Shown one piece after another: positions 8,829-16,848 of a stretch of 64,000 nt of DNA. This stretch comes from Novosphingobium sp. EMRT-2 (lineage in GTDB: Bacteria; Pseudomonadota; Alphaproteobacteria; Sphingomonadales; Sphingomonadaceae). The notes beneath the pieces were generated by a model, which saw only the letters and a list, made by a program, of their open reading frames with translations, searched no databases and was not told the DNA's origin. Position numbers and translations under genes: made by a program. The stretch's first letter is position 1. Every line of letters starts with the position of its first letter. Location of the stretch: assembly GCF_005145025.1 (NCBI RefSeq), contig NZ_CP039695.1:3271501-3335500 (forward strand), in the 5' to 3' direction.

Positions 8829-10087
8829 CAGTGGGCGATCCCGGCGGCGGCGGCTTCATCGACCAGCGCGAGATCGCGGAAGCGATCGAGCGAGAAGGCG
8901 CGGATCAGCGGGTGCGGCTCTCCCGTGGCGACGGTGTGGGCAAAGGTCTCGCCGCTCGCCGGAATGGCCTTGAACCCGCCGCCGCCCCAGCCGCTGTTGA
9001 GAAACAGGCCGGGCACCGGGCTTTTCCCCAGCACCGGAGAACTGTCGTACGCATAATCGACGATGCCGGCCCACTGGCGCAGCAGCCGCACGCGGCTGAA
9101 CGACGGGATCAGCTCGATCAGCGAGGCCAGTGCCGCCTCCATTGTTGGCAGGTTGCCGCGCTGGGCATAGGAGGCGTAGGCGTCGGCGTTGCCCCCGATC
9201 ACCAGCCCGCCCTTGTCCGACTGGCTGACATAGACCCCCAGCACGTTGGACGAGGCGATGGTGTGCAGGACCGGCTTCAGAGGCTCCGAGACGAAGGCCT
9301 GCAAGGCATAGCTGCGCAACGGCAGGCGGAAGCCCGCCATGTCGGCCAGCACGCTGGAATGCCCGGCGACGGCCACGCCCACGCGCCCCGCACCGATCGG
9401 GCCGCGCGTGGTTTCCACGCCGGTTACCGCGCCGCTGGCGGGATCGCGGCGGATGCCGGTGACCGCGCATTGCTGGATAATGTCGACGCCCAGCCGGTCG
9501 GCGGCGCGGGCATAGCCCCAGACCACCGCGTCATGCCGCACAGTGCCGGCGCGGCCCTGCCACATCCCGCCCAGAATGGGGTAGCGGGCATCCGGCCGGG
9601 TGTTGAGGATCGGGCAGCGCTGATAACACTCCTCGCGCGAAAGCATCCGCATATCCACGCCGTTCAGCGCCATCGCGTTGACCAGCCGGCGCTGGAAATC
9701 CAGTTCGTGCCGGCTGTGGGCGACCACCAGTTGCCCGCGCTGGCTGAACATGATGTTGAAGTTCAACTCGCGCGAAAGGCCCTCGTAAAGGCTGACCGAA
9801 TGATCGAAGAAGGCCGTGCTTTCGGGGTAGTAGTAGTCCGAACGGACGATCGTGGTGTTGCGGCCGGTATTGCCGCCGCCGATCCAGCCGGCTTCCAGTA
9901 CGGCCACGTTGGTGATGCCGTGCTGTTTGGCCAGGTAATAGGCGGTGGCCAGTCCGTGGCCGCCGCCGCCCACGATCACCACGTCATAAGCCGCGCGCGG
10001 TTCGGGCGAGCGCCAGGCTTCCGGCCAGTGCCGGTTGCCGGTCAGCGCGTGGCGCGCGATCGCGAGGGCCGAATAGCGGCCTTTCAT
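8828..10087 (-). CDS. soxB: Sarcosine oxidase beta subunit (SoxB-like FAD/FMN oxidoreductase)
   Basis: A 419-residue flavoprotein. The N-terminus RYSALAIARHAL and the FAD-binding VVIVGGGGHGLATAYYLA (about 36-53), followed by GGGNTGRNTTIVRSDYY, match the beta subunit of heterotetrameric sarcosine oxidase. His185 in TVRHDAVVWGYAR corresponds to the residue that carries covalent FMN in that enzyme. The C-terminus has the FAD-binding NSGWGGGGFKAIPASG. The beta subunit oxidises the N-methyl amine to imine at FAD and passes electrons through FMN to O2. It overlaps the Rieske gene by 4 bases and soxD by 1. Dimethylglycine or another secondary or tertiary amine is possible instead of sarcosine. Confidence 0.93.
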   Translation of the reverse strand: MKGRYSALAIARHALTGNRHWPEAWRSPEPRAAYDVVIVGGGGHGLATAYYLAKQHGITNVAVLEAGWIGGGNTGRNTTIVRSDYYYPESTAFFDHSVSLYEGLSRELNFNIMFSQRGQLVVAHSRHELDFQRRLVNAMALNGVDMRMLSREECYQRCPILNTRPDARYPILGGMWQGRAGTVRHDAVVWGYARAADRLGVDIIQQCAVTGIRRDPASGAVTGVETTRGPIGAGRVGVAVAGHSSVLADMAGFRLPLRSYALQAFVSEPLKPVLHTIASSNVLGVYVSQSDKGGLVIGGNADAYASYAQRGNLPTMEAALASLIELIPSFSRVRLLRQWAGIVDYAYDSSPVLGKSPVPGLFLNSGWGGGGFKAIPASGETFAHTVATGEPHPLIRAFSLDRFRDLALVDEAAAAGIAH

Positions 10088-11232
10088 CCCGGCCGGTGCC
10101 CGCCCTGGCGGTCGGCGACATAGCGGCGGATGTCGAGGCTGTAGTCCTCGATCGGCGAATAGTATCCGTGCGTGTGGACCCCGGCGGCAATGCCGGACTG
10201 CACGCGCTCACACACCGCCCAATCCTGCCGGTTGACCAGATCCCAGAAATCGACCGCGTCCGTGGGATCGAAATCGGCACGCGCCATCTCGGCGGGATGG
10301 AACAGGAAGCGGCATTCGACGACGGTCCGGTCGGCGGCGAGCGGCCAGAGCACGAAGGCGGCGGCGTGGTCCATCGACACGCTGAGCATCACGTTAGGAT
10401 AGAGTAGTTCGCCCTTGTGCCGGACCTTTTCCTCTTCCGAAAGGCCGGGGAAGGGCGCGCGCGTGGTGGTGCCGCTGGCGGTGTAGGTCACCGCGCCGGA
10501 CCGGTGCGGAATGCCCGCTTCCCAGTCCAGATCGATGCCGCCGCGTTCGCGGAACGCCGGCACCACGTCGCACAGCTCGGGGTGCACGGCAGGGCAATGA
10601 TAGCACTCGTTGTAATTCTCGAGCACGATCTTCCAGTTCGCGGCCACCTCGTAGCGAATGGTGTGGCCGGTGCGCAGGTCCGCCAGCGGGTAGTTGGCCA
10701 GCCGGCGCGATGCGGTGGCGACGCCGGCCGCAAAATCGGGCGCGGTTTCGGGCTTGAGATTCACGAACACGAAGCCGCCCCAGATGGCGACGCCCACGGG
10801 ATAGAGCGGGTAGTCCGCCTTGTTGAAGCCGGGCGCATCCTGCAGGTGGGGCGCGGCCAGCAGCCGGCCGTCCAGCCCGTAGGACCAGCCGTGGTACGGG
10901 CAGCGGATCATGTTGCGCGCGATCACGCCCGCGTCGAGCGTCACGCCCCAGCGCGCATCGTTACCGGCATCGCACAGCCGCGCGCCGCGATGCCGGCAGA
11001 CGTTGTAATGCGCGTGAAGCGCGCCATCGCGGCCGCGCACTAGCAGGATATTCTCGCCCGCCACGTCGAGTACGAGGTGCGATCCGGCTTCGGGCAGGTC
11101 TTCCTCGCGCGCGGCGCAGAACCATTCGCGCGTGAAGATCGTCTCCTTGTCCAGGGCGAAGGCTTCGGGCGTGAGGTAGGCGGCGCTGTCGAGCGAGCGT
11201 TCCATCGTGGCGTCTCCATGCGGATGGCTCAT
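10084..11232 (-). CDS. Rieske non-heme iron oxygenase, GbcA/demethylase-like
   Basis: A 382-residue oxygenase alpha subunit. The Rieske [2Fe-2S] ligands are Cys79-x-His81 and Cys111-x2-His114 (CPYHGWSYGLDGRL), with a long insertion between the pairs as in glycine-betaine monooxygenase GbcA. The mononuclear iron site shows His212 and His217 in ENYNECYHCPAVHPEL, with Asp candidates in FWDLVNRQD. The family removes N-methyl groups oxidatively from quaternary amines (glycine betaine, stachydrine, carnitine) or hydroxylates aromatics. Being first gene of an overlapping operon with soxBDAG favours an N-demethylase feeding the sarcosine-oxidase-like complex. No partner ferredoxin reductase is in this window. 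ATG 11232 has GGGGAA upstream; earlier in-frame starts lack an RBS. Confidence 0.9.
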   Translation of the reverse strand: MSHPHGDATMERSLDSAAYLTPEAFALDKETIFTREWFCAAREEDLPEAGSHLVLDVAGENILLVRGRDGALHAHYNVCRHRGARLCDAGNDARWGVTLDAGVIARNMIRCPYHGWSYGLDGRLLAAPHLQDAPGFNKADYPLYPVGVAIWGGFVFVNLKPETAPDFAAGVATASRRLANYPLADLRTGHTIRYEVAANWKIVLENYNECYHCPAVHPELCDVVPAFRERGGIDLDWEAGIPHRSGAVTYTASGTTTRAPFPGLSEEEKVRHKGELLYPNVMLSVSMDHAAAFVLWPLAADRTVVECRFLFHPAEMARADFDPTDAVDFWDLVNRQDWAVCERVQSGIAAGVHTHGYYSPIEDYSLDIRRYVADRQGGHRPG

Positions 11233-11257
11233 GATCGTCGATTCCCCGATGTCGTTA

Positions 11258-11264
11258 TTAGACA
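11258..11264. promoter_or_regulatory. TTAGACA-type site in the divergent Rieske / oxidoreductase promoter
   Basis: TTAGACACTTG lies in the 121-bp gap between the leftward Rieske-sox operon and the rightward flavin oxidoreductase. Ten of 12 bases match the copy at 2665-2676 upstream of the TonB receptor. The arms CTTGCC and GGCAAG immediately beside it form a second small dyad. Function as an operator is inferred. Confidence 0.35.
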
Positions 11265-11353
11265 CTTGCCTCATAAAATTCTTTCGGGCAAGCCATGTGT
11301 CGATGGCATCGCGGGAAGGGTGCCGACGCAACGCACCAAGGGGCGCAACGCAC

Positions 11354-12967
11354 ATGGCCACGCAGGACCGGACATACGATGCCATCGTGGTGGGCGGCGG
11401 CCATAACGGACTGACGGCGGCCGCCTATCTCGCGCGGGCCGGGCGGTCGGTGCTGGTGGTGGAACGGCGGCCGATCGTCGGCGGCGCCTGCGTCACCGAG
11501 GAGGTCATTCCGGGGCATCGCGTGTCGTTCACCTCCTACATCGCCTCGATGCTGATGCCCACGGTCATCCGCGATCTCGATCTGGGATCGCACGGCCTGC
11601 GCATGGTCGCCTGCGATCCGATCCTGACGGTGCCGCTGGGCGATGGGCAGATCATCCGCTGGTGGGCCGACCCCGAACGCACGGCGCGGGAAGTCGCCCG
11701 CTTTTCTGCCAGCGACGGCGCGACGTTTCTGGAAGTTGACCGCAAACTCAAGGCATTGGCCGCCTATCTTCAACCGTTTTTTCTCGAGCCGCCGCCGGAT
11801 CTGGCGGCCAAGGGGCTCGACAAGCTGCGCGAAGGCTTGCGTCTGGTCCGGCGCTTCCGCAAGATCAACGGCGTCGAGATGGGGGAGATGGTCACCTTCC
11901 TCACCGGATCGCTCGGCGATTTCCTGGACCGCCATTTCGAGGCGGAGGAGACCAAGCGGATGATCCTTGCCAACAGCGTCTATGGCAAGCACGGCGGCCC
12001 TTACGAGCCGGGTTCGGCCGTGGGGATGCTGTTCCACCTGCTGTCGGGCGGCGATCACAGCGTGCAGGGCTTCAACGGGCACGTCATGGGCGGCATGGGC
12101 GCGATCACCAGCGCCATCGCGGCTGCGGCGCGCGGCTTCGGCGCGGAGATCCTCACCGATGCGCCGGTCGCCCGGATCGATGTCGAACAGGGCCGGGCCA
12201 CCGGCGTGACGCTGGTGGACGGCCGCTCCTTCCGGGCCGATGTGGTGCTGTCGAACGCCGACCCCAAGCGCACCTTCCTGGGCCTGGTCGCGCCTGCGCA
12301 CCTGCCGGCGGACTTCCGTGCCGACATTGCCGCGATCAAGATGGGCGGCCCGGCGGCCAAGCTCAACCTGGCGCTTTCGGGGGAGCCGACCGTGATCGGG
12401 CGAGCGCCCGATGCATTGCCGCTGGAACGTTCGCTGCTGTCGATCGCGCCGACGCTGGAAGGCGCGCAGCGCTGCGCTGACATCGCCCGCTTCGGCGACA
12501 TTCCCGAACACCTGTGGATCGATTGCGTGATCCCCAGCTTGGTCGATGACAGCCTGTGCCCGCCGGGCCACCAGATGATGACCTGCTTCATCCAGTTCGT
12601 GCCCTACAAGCTGCGCGACGGGACGTGGGACGATCATCGCGAGGCCTTCGCGGATTCGATTATCCGGCAGATCACCCGGCACATGCCCGATCTGCCCGAA
12701 AAGATCATCGGCCGCACCGTGCTGACCCCGCTCGACCTCGAGCGGACCTATGGCCTCACCGAAGGCAACATCTTCCACGGTGATTTGCACCCCGGCGCGC
12801 TGTTCTCGATGCGGCCGGTGCCGCGCTGGTCGCAATACCGGACGCCGGTGGAAGGGCTTTACCTCTGCGGGGCCGGCGCGCATCCCGGCGGCGGGGTGAC
12901 CGGGGCGCCGGGGCACAACGCGGCCATGCAGGTCCTGCGGGATCGCAAGCGGCGGCGCCCACGCTGA
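11354..12967 (+). CDS. FAD-dependent oxidoreductase, phytoene-desaturase/PYROXD2-like (copy 1)
   Basis: A 537-residue flavoprotein. The N-terminal dinucleotide-binding motif IVVGGGHNGLTAAAYLARAG is followed by RRPIVGGACVTEE; the C-terminus carries LYLCGAGAHPGGGVTGAPGH, the second FAD-contact block of the phytoene-desaturase/amine-oxidase superfamily. It is of the PYROXD2-like group, whose bacterial substrates are mostly unknown; it is not a carotenoid gene by context. It starts divergently from the Rieske-sox operon and overlaps the permease gene by one base. ATG 11354 has GGGG about nine bases upstream. A close paralogue follows at 15225, so the two may act in successive steps or as partners. 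Confidence 0.82.
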   Translation: MATQDRTYDAIVVGGGHNGLTAAAYLARAGRSVLVVERRPIVGGACVTEEVIPGHRVSFTSYIASMLMPTVIRDLDLGSHGLRMVACDPILTVPLGDGQIIRWWADPERTAREVARFSASDGATFLEVDRKLKALAAYLQPFFLEPPPDLAAKGLDKLREGLRLVRRFRKINGVEMGEMVTFLTGSLGDFLDRHFEAEETKRMILANSVYGKHGGPYEPGSAVGMLFHLLSGGDHSVQGFNGHVMGGMGAITSAIAAAARGFGAEILTDAPVARIDVEQGRATGVTLVDGRSFRADVVLSNADPKRTFLGLVAPAHLPADFRADIAAIKMGGPAAKLNLALSGEPTVIGRAPDALPLERSLLSIAPTLEGAQRCADIARFGDIPEHLWIDCVIPSLVDDSLCPPGHQMMTCFIQFVPYKLRDGTWDDHREAFADSIIRQITRHMPDLPEKIIGRTVLTPLDLERTYGLTEGNIFHGDLHPGALFSMRPVPRWSQYRTPVEGLYLCGAGAHPGGGVTGAPGHNAAMQVLRDRKRRRPR

Positions 12968-14403
12968 TGGCGGGAGGCGCGCACAACCCGCCCAAGGTGA
13001 TGGGTGTCGCGGACCTCGCGCTGTTCTATATAGTTACCGGCGTCAGCCTGCGCTGGATCGCCACGGCGGCGGCGATGGGGCCGAGTTCCATCGTGGTGTG
13101 GCTGGGCGCGCTGCTGGGCTTCTATTTCCCGCTGGTCATGGCGGTGGTGGAGCTTTCCTCGCGCTATCCGCAGGAAGGCGGGCTCTATGTCTGGACCCGG
13201 CAGGCGTTCGGTCCGTTCGCGGGCTTCATGGCGGGCTGGAGCTATTTCACCTCGAACCTGCCGTACTTCCCCAGCGTGTTCTATTTCGATGCCGGCAATG
13301 CGCTCTATATCGGCGGCGACAAGCTGCTGCACCTGCACAACAGCCCCCTGTTCTTCGTCGGCTTCTCGCTGATCGCGCTGGCCTTCATCACCTGGCTCAA
13401 CATCGTGGGCCTGAAATTCGGCAAGTGGCTGCACAACATGGGGGCGATCGGCATGTGGCTGCCGGTGCTGATGGTGATCGGCCTTGCCGTGGTGGTGGGC
13501 TGGCGCTTCGGCCCGGTGACCTCGTTTCCCGCCGCCTCGCTGGTGCCCACGTTCGAGCTGCAGCACATGATCTTCTGGGCGGCGATCGCCTTCGCGCTGT
13601 CGGGCGCGGAAACCGCCTCGTTCATGAGCGGCGAGATCAAGGACCCGCGCCGCACGATCCCGCGCGCGCTGCCGATCGCCGGGCTGGTGATCGTCGGCTG
13701 CTACATCCTCGGCACCGTCGCGGTGCTGGTGCTGATGCCGGCGGGGCAGGTCAGCAGCCTGCAGGGGCTGGTGCAGGCTGGCGCCGCCGGGGCGGAGCGG
13801 CTGGGCGTGGGCTGGATTGTCGTGCCGCTGGCGCTGCTTATCACCATCGGCAATCTGGGCGCGGCCAGCGGTTTCCTCTCGGCCTGCGCGCGCATCCCGT
13901 TCGCGGTGGGCATCGACCGGATGCTGCCCCCCGTCTTTGCCCGCGTCCACCCGCGCTGGGGCACGCCTTACGTGGCGCTGTTGTTGCAGGGCGGGCTGGG
14001 GGCGGTGTTCTGCATTCTGGGGCAGGCGGGAACGGGCGTGAAGGGCGCTTACGACGTGCTGGTCAGCATGGGCATCATCGCCGCGTTCCTGCCGTTCATG
14101 GGCGTGTTCCTCTCGGTGATCCGGCTGCAGCGCGAACCGGCCGGTCCCGAGGTGACGCGCTTGCCGGGTGGCAAGGTGACCTCGATCGCGGTGGCCTCCA
14201 TCGGCCTTGCCACCACGCTGGTCGCGCTGGTGCTGGCCGCCTTTCCCGCACCGGACGAGCCAGACAAGCTGCTGGCGGTCATCAAGATCGCGGGCATGAC
14301 GGCGGTTCTGCTGGGCACGGGCGCGCTGATCTACGCCCTCGGCAAGCGCAGCGCCCGCCGCGCGGAAGGCTTCCCCGACGCGGCCGATGCGCCTATCTCC
14401 TGA
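12967..14403 (+). CDS. APC superfamily amino acid/amine permease
   Basis: A 478-residue inner-membrane transporter with about twelve hydrophobic helices. The first helix shows GVADLALFYIVTGVSLRW and the second region ELSSRYPQEGGLYVWTRQAF, which is the consensus loop of APC permeases (E-[LS]-x-x-x-P-x-x-GG-x-Y-x-W). ALSGAETASFMSGEIKDPRR before helix 7 is also typical. It probably brings an amino acid, betaine or methylated amine into the cytoplasm by proton or solute coupling. It shares TGATG with the preceding oxidoreductase (stop and start overlap), so it belongs to the same transcript and likely supplies that enzyme's substrate. Confidence 0.9.
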   Translation: MAGGAHNPPKVMGVADLALFYIVTGVSLRWIATAAAMGPSSIVVWLGALLGFYFPLVMAVVELSSRYPQEGGLYVWTRQAFGPFAGFMAGWSYFTSNLPYFPSVFYFDAGNALYIGGDKLLHLHNSPLFFVGFSLIALAFITWLNIVGLKFGKWLHNMGAIGMWLPVLMVIGLAVVVGWRFGPVTSFPAASLVPTFELQHMIFWAAIAFALSGAETASFMSGEIKDPRRTIPRALPIAGLVIVGCYILGTVAVLVLMPAGQVSSLQGLVQAGAAGAERLGVGWIVVPLALLITIGNLGAASGFLSACARIPFAVGIDRMLPPVFARVHPRWGTPYVALLLQGGLGAVFCILGQAGTGVKGAYDVLVSMGIIAAFLPFMGVFLSVIRLQREPAGPEVTRLPGGKVTSIAVASIGLATTLVALVLAAFPAPDEPDKLLAVIKIAGMTAVLLGTGALIYALGKRSARRAEGFPDAADAPIS

Positions 14404-14423
14404 AGCGATCGAGCCGGAGGTAT

Positions 14424-14453
14424 ATGGCCTCCGCCTTCCGGGGACCCGAATGA
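14424..14453 (+). CDS. Candidate 9-codon leader ORF upstream of the TetR gene
   Basis: A strong Shine-Dalgarno GGAGG (14416-14420) lies three bases before an ATG that opens a nine-residue frame (MASAFRGPE). Its TGA overlaps the TetR start as ATGA at 14450. The GGAGG can also pair with CCTCC at 14428-14432, hiding itself. This suggests translational coupling or control of the regulator. It is too short for composition tests and may be chance. Confidence 0.25.
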   Translation: MASAFRGPE

Positions 14454-15085
14454 CCGAAGCCGCCGCCATTTCCGAACGACCTCTCCGCAAGCCGCGCGCC
14501 AAACGCCAGCCGCCCACCGTGCGCCGCCAGGATCTGCTGGCGATTACCGTAAGCTGCCTCGCCCGGCTGGGGCCGCGCGGCGCGACCGGGCGTGAAATCT
14601 GCCGGCAGGCAGGCGTCTCGCACGGCCTGTTGCGGCATTACTTCCAGAAGCCCGACAATCTCCTGTTCGAGACTTATGAACTGCTGTGCGATCAGCTGAT
14701 CACCCATCTGGAGGAAGAAGTGGGGGAGATCGGCCCGGATCCGTGGGCCGCGCTCTCGCGCTTTTTCAGCGCCGCGTTCTCGAAGGAATGGGCCAGCGCG
14801 GACGTGATTGGCGCATGGATGGCGTTCTGGCAGCTTGCCCGCGGGCGCGAGGATTTCGCTGTCGTCAGCGCCCGCTTCAACGCGCGCCAGCGCGCGCTGA
14901 TGGAGCGAATCATCCGGCAATTGCCGGGGGCGGACCAGCCCGTGCCCATCGCCGATTCGATCGCGATCCTGTCCGCCGTGCTCGATGGCCTTTGGATCGA
15001 ATTCTATCTGTCGGAGGAGCGCACCCCCAAGGACCGCTGCATCGCGCTGTGCGAGGTGACGGCCAAACGCCTTTTTTGCGCGTGA
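14450..15085 (+). CDS. TetR family regulator, BetI-like
   Basis: A 211-residue regulator. The helix-turn-helix is GRGATG-like: ATGREICRQAGVSHGLLRHYF followed by KPDNLLFETYELL, which is the pattern of the BetI/TetR_C6 subgroup that responds to choline and related quaternary amines. The C-terminal ligand domain ends with DGLWIEFYLSEE, also seen in BetI-type proteins. It lies between the permease and the second oxidoreductase, whose promoter has a 20-bp palindrome over its -10 element, the best candidate operator. The start at 14450 follows GGGG and overlaps a possible leader ORF; an upstream in-frame ATG at 14387 inside the permease gene has no visible RBS. Confidence 0.88.
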   Translation: MTEAAAISERPLRKPRAKRQPPTVRRQDLLAITVSCLARLGPRGATGREICRQAGVSHGLLRHYFQKPDNLLFETYELLCDQLITHLEEEVGEIGPDPWAALSRFFSAAFSKEWASADVIGAWMAFWQLARGREDFAVVSARFNARQRALMERIIRQLPGADQPVPIADSIAILSAVLDGLWIEFYLSEERTPKDRCIALCEVTAKRLFCA

Positions 15086-15096
15086 AAGATGCCTGC

Positions 15097-15125
15097 TTGC
15101 ATTGTCCGAAACGCTGTTGTACGAA
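15097..15125 (+). promoter_or_regulatory. Promoter of the second flavin oxidoreductase
   Basis: TTGCAT (15097-15102), a 17-base spacer and TACGAA (15120-15125) form a sigma-70-like promoter about 100 bp before the start at 15225. The -10 element is embedded in a palindrome. Confidence 0.5.
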
Positions 15126-15134
15126 TGTACAACA
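15115..15134. promoter_or_regulatory. Palindromic candidate operator overlapping the -10 element
   Basis: TGTTGTAC, four bases GAAT, then GTACAACA: two perfect 8-base arms. It covers the -10 hexamer of the promoter at 15097-15125 and lies 30 bp after the BetI-like TetR gene, so repression by that protein is likely. Direct binding is not shown. Confidence 0.55.
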
Positions 15135-15224
15135 AGATGCGGGGCGCGTCGGAAAAGCTGGCCCGCCGCTGTTGGGGAACGCAGGCCCGGATGTGGTACG
15201 GGGCCTCGCTTATGGAGCCGCACT

Positions 15225-16835
15225 ATGACCAAGCAGTATGACGCCGTAATCATCGGCGGCGGCCACAATGGCCTTGTTTGCGCGTACTATCTGGCCCGTG
15301 CGGGCAAATCGGTGCGGGTGCTGGAACGCCGTCCGATCGTGGGCGGCGCGGCCGTGACCGAGGAGTTCCACCCCGGCTTCCGCAATTCGGTGGCGAGCTA
15401 CACCGTCAGCCTGCTCCAGCCCAAGGTCATCGCCGACATGCGCCTGGCCGAACGCGGCCTGCGTATCGTCGAGCGGCCGATTTCCAATTTCCTGCCCCAG
15501 TCCGATGGCGGCTACCTGAAGCTCGGCGGCGGGCTTGAGCGCACCCAGGCCGAATTCCGCCGCTTTTCCAAGCACGATGCGGACGCTCTGCCGGGCTACT
15601 ACGAGGCGCTGGACACCGTGGCCGATGTGCTGCGCGATTTGGCGCTGAAATCGCCGCCCAATATGGGCGAGGGGCTGCACACCCTGATTTCGGCGGCAAG
15701 GCAGGGCCGCGGGTTGGCCAAGCTCAGCCTGTCGCAGCAGCGCGACGTGCTGGACCTGTTCACCAAGTCCGCGCGCACGTTCCTCGATTCCTGGTTCGAG
15801 AGCGAAGCGGTCAAAGCTGCGTTCGGCTTCGATGCCGTGGTCGGCAACTTTGCCAGCCCCGATACGCCCGGCTCCGCCTATGTCCTGCTGCACCACGTCT
15901 TTGGCGAGGTGAACGGCAAGAAGGGCGCCTGGGGCCACGCCATCGGCGGCATGGGCGCGATCACCCAGGCGATGCGCGCGGCGTGCGAGGAAGCCGGGGT
16001 GGAGATCACGCTGGAAGCGCCGGTGGCACGCGTGCTGGTCGACAATGGCCGCGCGGTGGGCGTGAAGCTGGAAGGCGGCGCGGAAGTGATGGGCGGGGCG
16101 GTGGTCTCCAACGTCGGCCCGCGCCTGCTTTATGACCACCTGATCGCGGCCGAGGATCTCGAGCCCGAGTTCCGCCGTCGCGTGAAGGGCTTCAAGGTCG
16201 GTTCGGGCACGTTCCGGATGAACGTGGCACTGTCGGAACTGCCGCGCTTCGCCTGCCTGCCGGAACCGGGCGAGCACCACCAGTCGGGCATCATCATCGC
16301 GCCGACGCTGGACTACATGGACCGCGCCTATATTGACGCCAAGCTGACCGGCATGGCGCGCGAACCGATCGTCGAAATGCTGATCCCCTCGACGGTGGAC
16401 GACAGTCTCGCGCCTCCGGGACAGCATGTCGCCAGCCTGTTCTGCCAGCAGTTCGCCCCCGAACTGCCCGACGGCCGGAGCTGGGACGACGCGCGCGAGC
16501 AAGCGGCGGACCTTATCATCGATACGGTCGAACGCTGGGCGCCGGGCTTCAAGGCATCGGTCATCGCGCGGCAGATTCATTCGCCGCTCGATCTCGAACG
16601 CAAGTTCGGCCTGACGGGCGGGGACATCATGCACGGCAACATGTCGCTCGATCAGCTGTGGTCGGCCCGCCCGTTCCTGGGCAACGGCGCCTATCGCGGG
16701 CCGCTCAAGGGCCTGTACCTGTGCGGTGCCGGCACCCATCCCGGCGGCGGGGTGACCGGTGCGCCCGGCCACAACGCCGCGCGCGAGATTCTCGGCGAGA
16801 AGAGCCTGTGGCGGCGCCTGACCCGCGCGGCTTGA
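15225..16835 (+). CDS. FAD-dependent oxidoreductase, phytoene-desaturase/PYROXD2-like (copy 2)
   Basis: A 536-residue paralogue of the enzyme at 11354. It shares the N-terminal AVIIGGGHNGLVCAYYLARA, the following RRPIVGGAAVTEEFHPG, the central WGHAIGGMGAITQAM and the C-terminal LYLCGAGTHPGGGVTGAPGH. The two copies share architecture but differ throughout, so the duplication is not recent. The start at 15225 has GGAG seven bases upstream, which decides against the longer frame. It has its own promoter with a palindrome on the -10 element and follows the BetI-like regulator, so it is probably inducible. Its reaction is not known; oxidation of an amine or C-C desaturation are possible for this superfamily. 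Confidence 0.82.
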   Translation: MTKQYDAVIIGGGHNGLVCAYYLARAGKSVRVLERRPIVGGAAVTEEFHPGFRNSVASYTVSLLQPKVIADMRLAERGLRIVERPISNFLPQSDGGYLKLGGGLERTQAEFRRFSKHDADALPGYYEALDTVADVLRDLALKSPPNMGEGLHTLISAARQGRGLAKLSLSQQRDVLDLFTKSARTFLDSWFESEAVKAAFGFDAVVGNFASPDTPGSAYVLLHHVFGEVNGKKGAWGHAIGGMGAITQAMRAACEEAGVEITLEAPVARVLVDNGRAVGVKLEGGAEVMGGAVVSNVGPRLLYDHLIAAEDLEPEFRRRVKGFKVGSGTFRMNVALSELPRFACLPEPGEHHQSGIIIAPTLDYMDRAYIDAKLTGMAREPIVEMLIPSTVDDSLAPPGQHVASLFCQQFAPELPDGRSWDDAREQAADLIIDTVERWAPGFKASVIARQIHSPLDLERKFGLTGGDIMHGNMSLDQLWSARPFLGNGAYRGPLKGLYLCGAGTHPGGGVTGAPGHNAAREILGEKSLWRRLTRAA

Positions 16836-16848
16836 GGTCTTTGCCGGC

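Noticed and set aside
11354..16835. Carotenoid biosynthesis cluster, given two phytoene-desaturase-like genes
   Set aside because: No crtB, crtE, crtY or related genes are near, and both proteins are nearer to the PYROXD2 type, next to amine-catabolism genes.
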